In this document: one piece after another, positions 20,401-23,848 of the stretch
How the letters are laid out: each line of letters opens with the position of its first letter
Numbering within the stretch: position 1 is the stretch's first letter
Assembly (NCBI GenBank): GCA_011800805.1
Contig: MPNW01000043.1
Location: 332,038 to 355,885 of the forward strand
Direction: 5' to 3'
From: Hirudo medicinalis
Taxonomy: Eukaryota > Annelida > Clitellata > Hirudinida > Hirudinidae
DNA: 23,848 nucleotides
Notes under the pieces: model-generated
The model's input: only the letters and a program-made list of their open reading frames with translations
The model's database searches: none
Told to the model about the DNA's origin: nothing
Position numbers and translations under genes: made by a program

Positions 20401-21815
20401 ACACCAAAGCGGAATAAGCGAACAAGATTAACAGAGCAAAATACGAGAGGTGAAATCTTAAATAGATCAAACTATTAATCAACAACTCCAATCAAGTAAT
20501 CAACAATAACCAATCTGCAACTTATTATTCAACATTCCGCGTCTCCGACATCGCTGCTTTCAAAACCACACTACTCGTCTGCTCTCTTCGCGCTCAACTC
20601 TAACTCCCTCTCACACGCTTCTCCCGTACAAACCTCCCAAACCTCCTCTCCTATTTATTGTTTATTCCGTTACATAACTGGATGATTAGGACGGTGCTCC
20701 CGCAACGGGATTCGAATCCGCGATGCCACCGTGAGAGGCGGAAGTCTTAAACGTCAGACCATGCGGGAGCACCATCTTCTCCTGCCTTATTTATTTATTT
20801 TATTAAAGTCCGTTGCATGACAAAGATGATTAAGACGGCTGCCCTCTCCTGGCTAGCTAGCGCCTGTTTATAAACAACGCGTCGCTTAAGCAAACGACGC
20901 AAGCCGGCCAATAAAGGACGACGCATTAAGCCGGCAGACGATAATTATCAAACAGCTAATTTACGTAATAAACCAAATAATGCCAAATAAACGCATGTCA
21001 CAAGCAAAGCATCGACGCCACAAAATATACAACAAATAAAATAAACAAACTGTATATTGATAAAAAAAAACAATCATAAAAGTAATGCTTTGTGGAGTAA
21101 AAGTATTTCCGAAAATCTAACTTCGTTACAAGTAAAAAGTATTTCCGCTGTTCTTCAGTAATGTAAAGCGTTACTTTACTTTGTTGCCGAACAACACTTC
21201 ATCTAATCATGCATTCATGCATTCATGTAATCAGGTTAACAGAATTCTTCCGAAATCAAACAAAAGTCAGGCAAATATTTCCTCAAGGAAATGATCGGTT
21301 CTTATTTCTTACCAACATTATTCGTATCAACAAATTTTTTTTGTCAGATCTCAATTTCCTCTCTGTTTATGAATATAAAATAAATTCTCCCAGATGTTGG
21401 ATGAAGCATTAACAACGTCTGCATTGAATTGTTCATTTGGTTTTCCCAGTCTTTTATTATCCTAAAATGGGCTGGTTTAAGACTAACTTATTGAGAGAAA
21501 TTACGATCAAATTATATTAAAAAACAATCTTCGTAATAAATTTGGTTTCATCATCAGGGCAGTGTCTGATCTCATCGAAAATATACTCAACAACTCCGAG
21601 TATAATAGCAGAATGAGACCCCTGCTAAATGAAGGTACGTTGCGCGAGATTACAGTCGAAAATATTGTCATTGAAGTAAATATCACGACTACAAGTTACA
21701 TATGGAATTAATGCTAATTATAAAGTCATAACAATGATAATGTCCAGGGAAACCATTGGAGATTTTCATCAACATCAACATCAACGAAATCAGTTCCATC
21801 AGCGAGGTTGAAATG
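14390..21815 (+). CDS. Cys-loop ligand-gated ion channel subunit, gene 3, 5' part only
   Basis: Three exons are visible. Exon 1, 14390-14454, encodes the signal peptide MTLSCRFLAFVLLQLSIGG with a gtaaga donor. Exon 2, 21558-21634, is 77 nt and encodes AVSDLIENILNNSEYNSRMR. Exon 3, 21748-21815, is 68 nt and encodes KPLEIFINININEISSISEV, ending EM. Phases 2, 1 and 0 and exon lengths agree with genes 1 and 2, and the frame is open throughout. The first intron is 7.1 kb, against 0.8 kb in gene 2, and is filled with transposons. Loop D, the Cys-loop and the membrane segments are not found before 23848, so the gene must continue to the right or be truncated. Of the three it is closest to gene 2 in exons 1-3. 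Confidence 0.78.
14455..16087. other. Gene 3 intron 1, left part, no gene seen
   Basis: AT-rich DNA. Small open frames at 14517-14705 and 14808-15005 have no motif. The GC-richer right part (about 15870-16080) carries TTTATT near 15900, a possible minus-strand AATAAA, and might be the 3' end of an antisense element. I could not identify it. Confidence 0.4.
16599..16621. mobile_element. Possible DNA-transposon end motif
   Basis: GGGGCCGTCCATAAATTATG followed by TCA resembles a terminal motif I recall from dispersed elements of arthropods. No inverted partner was found nearby, so this is a single end at best. Confidence 0.25.
17000..17035 (+). promoter_or_regulatory. TATA promoter in front of the ORF1-like gene
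   Basis: TATATAAGG begins at 17000. A GCACTG start-like site puts A 17031 31 bases downstream. A CACGTG box lies about 30 bases upstream of the TATA. The leader to the ATG at 17076 would be 45 bases. Confidence 0.4.
17076..17622 (+). CDS. LINE ORF1-like (gag-like) protein, truncated
   Basis: The open frame gives about 182 residues before the N. An acidic start (second Met at 17121, MDEIDDIGIEEGFQ) is followed by a basic stretch GRKRRR and a run of six Ser. Then comes a domain with the pattern of LINE ORF1 RRM-like regions: LNPIRVQRQVGELLG, NLLIVIAKNDDE, YCIIGVPANVDDESIK and VVILSFQGNIPDKV. In jockey-type ORF1 proteins CCHC zinc knuckles follow this point; here the frame runs into the N at 17623 and then foreign sequence. 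The function would be RNA binding in a retrotransposon particle. No stops occur inside, so the copy is young. The family call rests on domain pattern, not on a search. Confidence 0.55.
17624..17868 (-). pseudogene. LINE reverse transcriptase fragment
   Basis: On the minus strand the frame reads LLFADDTNVFISGSDI, then VTDWCGANCLSLNVKKT and YMIFHGSRKK, ending at ICIAGSPV. These are the catalytic FADD box and the following conserved LINE RT segment, about 75 residues. Both sides are cut: towards 17623 it ends at the N, and beyond about 17868 no RT sequence continues. It faces the ORF1-like gene, so the two cannot be one collinear element. Confidence 0.72.
17870..18384. other. Gene 3 intron 1, no feature seen
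   Basis: AT-rich sequence with no open frame of note and no repeat that I can recognise. Confidence 0.4.
18385..18602 (-). mobile_element. tRNA-derived SINE, copy 2
   Basis: Read on the minus strand from 18602, GCATGCGGCGGTAATGG, ACAGTCGTAATG, GCCTGCACCGCC and CAAGCGCCCTTGGG match the body of the SINE at 8471-8640. The far end, ATGGCGCTACATTGATGAAAT with an AATAAATA tail, matches the copy 1 tail. The A-box head is missing and the B-box region is deleted. The middle is about 120 bases longer than in copy 1, so one of the two has an indel. Confidence 0.7.
18603..19737. other. Gene 3 intron 1, no feature seen
   Basis: AT-rich sequence. A frame at 19130-19318 begins with a hydrophobic stretch but has no family signature. 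A small GC-rich patch near 19640-19720 is unexplained. Confidence 0.4.
19738..19769. repeat. Octamer repeat flanking the hAT element, left
   Basis: Four 8-base units read CATGTAAT, CATGTAAT, AATGCATT, CATGTAAT and end at the element boundary. The last unit would be the left target-site duplicate. Confidence 0.55.
20651..20773 (-). mobile_element. Short SINE with tRNA-like head
   Basis: The head at 20693-20773 (minus strand) begins GGTGCTCCCGC and ends GCGGGAGCACC, forming an acceptor-like stem. Between these lie TGGTCTGACG (D-arm/A-box position), a CTCTCAC loop as in tRNA-Glu(CTC), and the B-box GATTCGAATCC. A 42-base body (CCGTCCTAATCATCC...) ends in an AATAAACAATAAATA tail. Mismatches in the anticodon and T stems argue against a working tRNA gene. 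Confidence 0.6.
20788..20846 (-). mobile_element. Second, head-less copy of the short SINE body
   Basis: The minus strand reads GCCGTCTTAATCATCTTTGT, then AACGGAC and an AATAAAATAAATAAATA tail, matching the body and tail of the neighbouring SINE. No tRNA-like head is recognisable upstream. Confidence 0.5.
21208..21236. repeat. Octamer repeat flanking the hAT element, right
   Basis: After CATCTAAT (21200-21207) come CATGCATT, CATGCATT and CATGTAAT, the same 8-base period as on the left side. The 18 bases ending in CAG occur identically on both sides. Confidence 0.5.
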
Positions 21816-21908
21816 GTATGACATATGATTTTATATGTAACATACGACTTCATAACATAACATACATAACATACAACTACATACATAGCATGTAACTTTA
21901 TATGTAAC

Positions 21909-22372
21909 ATATAATCTTACGTATAACACATATAATCTTACGTATAACACATATAATCTTACGTATAACACATATAATCTTATGTATAACACATATAATC
22001 ATACGTATAACACATATAATCTTACGTATAACACATATAATCTTACGTATAACACATATAATCTTACGTATAACACATATAATCTTATGTATAACACATA
22101 TAATCTTACGTATAACACATATAATCATACGTATAACACATAACTTACATATAACACATATAATCTTATGTATAACACATATAATCTTACATATAACACA
22201 TATAATCTTACATATAACACATAACTTACATATAACACATATAATCTTACATATAACACATAACTTACATATAACACATAACTTACATATAACACATAAC
22301 TTACATATAACACATAACTTATATATAACACATATAATCTTACATATAACACATAACTTACAACTAATACAC
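21909..22372. repeat. Minisatellite, 21-bp and 18-bp units
   Basis: The unit ATATAATCTTACGTATAACA plus C (21 bp) repeats in perfect register eleven times (21909-22139). It then mixes with an 18-bp form that lacks three bases (ATAACTTACATATAACAC), about 23 units in all. Variation is mostly C/T and A/G at the ACGT core. It lies about 90 bases after the gene 3 exon 3 donor. Minus-strand frames with a seven-residue period are an artefact of the 21-bp unit. Confidence 0.92.
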
Positions 22373-23848
22373 GCTAAATGGCGTCCAGTTAAACCAGGAT
22401 GTCGAAGAGGTACTTCACATAAAATTTTTTACAATGTTAATAACATGAATTCAACAAAAATTATGGTTTGCTGAATATGTTGTCATATTTACAAATAATA
22501 ATATGAATAACAACTAATATTGTAATGTCCTTCGTTTAATATTTTCTTTATTGACGATGAGGTCAGGCTTATTAATGATATCGACAAAGAGCATGGATAC
22601 CGAATGAGGAAGTATCACTTTCCGGCATTGCAAAGGCCAATGAGCAGACTTTCGCCCTATATTTCCTAATATTCCTTACGTGAAGAATGTGAGCATCAGA
22701 GGCGCTTAAAACGTTTAAATGCCTTCCAAATGGCATTTTGTAGCAAAGGTTCAAATTTTATTAAAATTCGTTTTTTTCAGCCAATTGAATGTATTTTAGG
22801 AAACGGTAAAATGTTCAGTGCAACTTTTCTTATTTAAAAACGAAATTTCCAAATTACTACTTATGCATTTTAGAATAATTAAGAATAAAATAGCATTCAA
22901 TTCGCTATTACAATCCGAGCATTTGAAAGAAATTTGTGCATTAGCACAAAGTGGTGATATCGTACACGTTTGAACGAATCTCTAACTAAAATTATGAACA
23001 CTGCTAGTTATTTTGTATCTAATTCTGATGTCCATAAATCATTTTTATTTGTTAAAATTTTTATGTCAAAGCATCAGCGATATCAATAATGACTGCTTTC
23101 CAGGCCTTCTGAGCTCGTCCTACTTATTGACATCAAACAATTTCAATGATCTGACCCAATTATCCTCAATTATCTGACCCTTAACAATCCATTAACGAAA
23201 TTGAAGAATATTATATTTAATATAGTGACTGAGTTTAATGAGCAATATGATAAAACTTATTGGAACTGTGCTATTTCTCTCACTAGATGAATTATGAGCA
23301 GATGCTGCAAAGTAATTGCAACGCATGGAAAGTGTCATAATATAATATAAAATTTATTGCTTAAATGTTATAGTTTGAAATCGATGCATTTCCAACTTTA
23401 TTTTAAGTCATTTTTAAGGAAATCATCGATCAGTTATTCCAGTATCAGCATTGCCTGATTCTTGGAACTTTGGTTATTCTCCATCGCAAAAGAAAGCCGT
23501 TCTAAATGATTTATATTTCAAGAGCTTATAGTTTAGCACGGAAATGATCAGAAATAAATGAAAGGACGAACGATCGTTAGAATCATGGGATAAAAAGATT
23601 CTAAAAAAATCAAAAACATCATGTTATTATTGTATTTCTTCATTCTCCCCGCTTAGCCATTGTATTACGATGATTGTATTAAAACCCATTTGTAACGGAA
23701 AATATTGCAACTGAGGATTCTATTTATAACATAAATATATTTAGGCATGCTAGTATCTACGTAATTGACATGCTGAGAATGATTATAGAAATAATTAAAT
23801 ACGGCATGTGGATGATGACGCTGGTAATGACTCTAATGACTTTATTAC
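22373..23848. other. Gene 3 intron 3 or flank, no exon found
   Basis: AT-rich sequence to the window end. I looked for the loop-D exon (YLRQxWTD) and the Cys-loop exon and found neither. Short frames here have no motif. Confidence 0.45.

Larger units (their letters stand above)
19770..21199. mobile_element. Non-autonomous hAT element, Tol2-like ends
   Basis: The left end CAGTGATGTGAAAAGTACTG is followed by many AAGTAAAAGTA motifs in both orientations (19770-19935). The right subterminal part (21090-21180) again has AGTAAAAGTATTTCC and TTACTTTACTTT. This is the style of Tol2/hAT-Ac ends. The right terminus AACACTT is a weak inverted match to CAGTG. The flanking 8-mers CATGTAAT (19762-19769) and CATCTAAT (21200-21207) differ at one base. 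No transposase is seen inside; the interior holds tRNA-like SINE material. Confidence 0.6.

Noticed and set aside
20693..20773. Functional tRNA-Glu gene
   Set aside because: Mismatches in the anticodon and T stems, an over-long acceptor stem, and a SINE-like body and tail attached.
21898..22352. Minus-strand frames with a seven-residue repeat
   Set aside because: Artefact of the 21-bp minisatellite unit, with no start context or non-repeat domain.
21909..22372. CRISPR-like regular repeats
   Set aside because: The units are contiguous without unique spacers, in an animal intron.
22374..22424. Possible small exon before a gtactt donor, after the minisatellite
   Set aside because: Its translation does not resemble the loop-D exon or any other receptor exon.

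Overview
This is AT-rich nuclear DNA from an animal, most likely an arthropod (crustacean or chelicerate grade). Evidence: genes split into short exons by GT-AG introns, a TATA + TCAGTT initiator + AGATC downstream promoter, jockey/CR1-like LINE relics, tRNA-derived SINEs, hAT ends and much simple-sequence DNA. The species cannot be fixed from the window.

The main content is a head-to-tail array, all on the + strand, of three related Cys-loop ligand-gated ion channel subunit genes of the glycine-receptor/invertebrate chloride-channel type. The coding exons are only visible as short homologous blocks. Gene 1 (2505-6229) lacks its signal-peptide exon, which should lie left of the window, and is otherwise complete through M4 and stop. 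Gene 2 (6971-12818) has all eight exons but carries two one-base deletions relative to its paralogues, one in the signal-peptide exon and one just before M1. It is a young pseudogene or has two sequence errors. Gene 3 (14390-21815) has a clear core promoter, a signal-peptide exon and exons 2-3; its remaining exons must lie right of the window. Intron phases (2,1,0,2,1,1,0) agree wherever they can be compared. Each protein would be secreted into the membrane, with an extracellular agonist domain followed by four membrane segments, and would assemble as a pentamer. The pore region (PSR/PAR before M2) predicts anion selectivity, but the loop-B glutamate and the M2 6' threonine of vertebrate glycine receptors are replaced.

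The rest is mobile and repetitive DNA. 1-1920: broken LINE reverse transcriptase on the - strand. About 2230-2277: a hAT terminus. 3200-4060 (+) and 9250-10210 (-): fossils of one repeat-associated protein family, each inside a receptor intron. 8142-8464: pentamer microsatellite, followed by a tRNA-derived SINE at 8471-8640. 16088-17868: a block bounded at 16088 and 17623 by single N bases, holding a LINE ORF1-like gene with its own TATA promoter, abutting an oppositely oriented RT fragment. 18385-18602: second SINE copy. 19770-21199: a non-autonomous Tol2-like hAT element containing a tRNA-like SINE. 21909-22372: 21/18-bp minisatellite. From 22373 to the end I see no gene.

The array looks like local duplication of one ancestral channel gene followed by divergence, a likely gene-conversion tract in the M1-M3 exon of genes 1 and 2, and heavy transposon and satellite growth in the introns.
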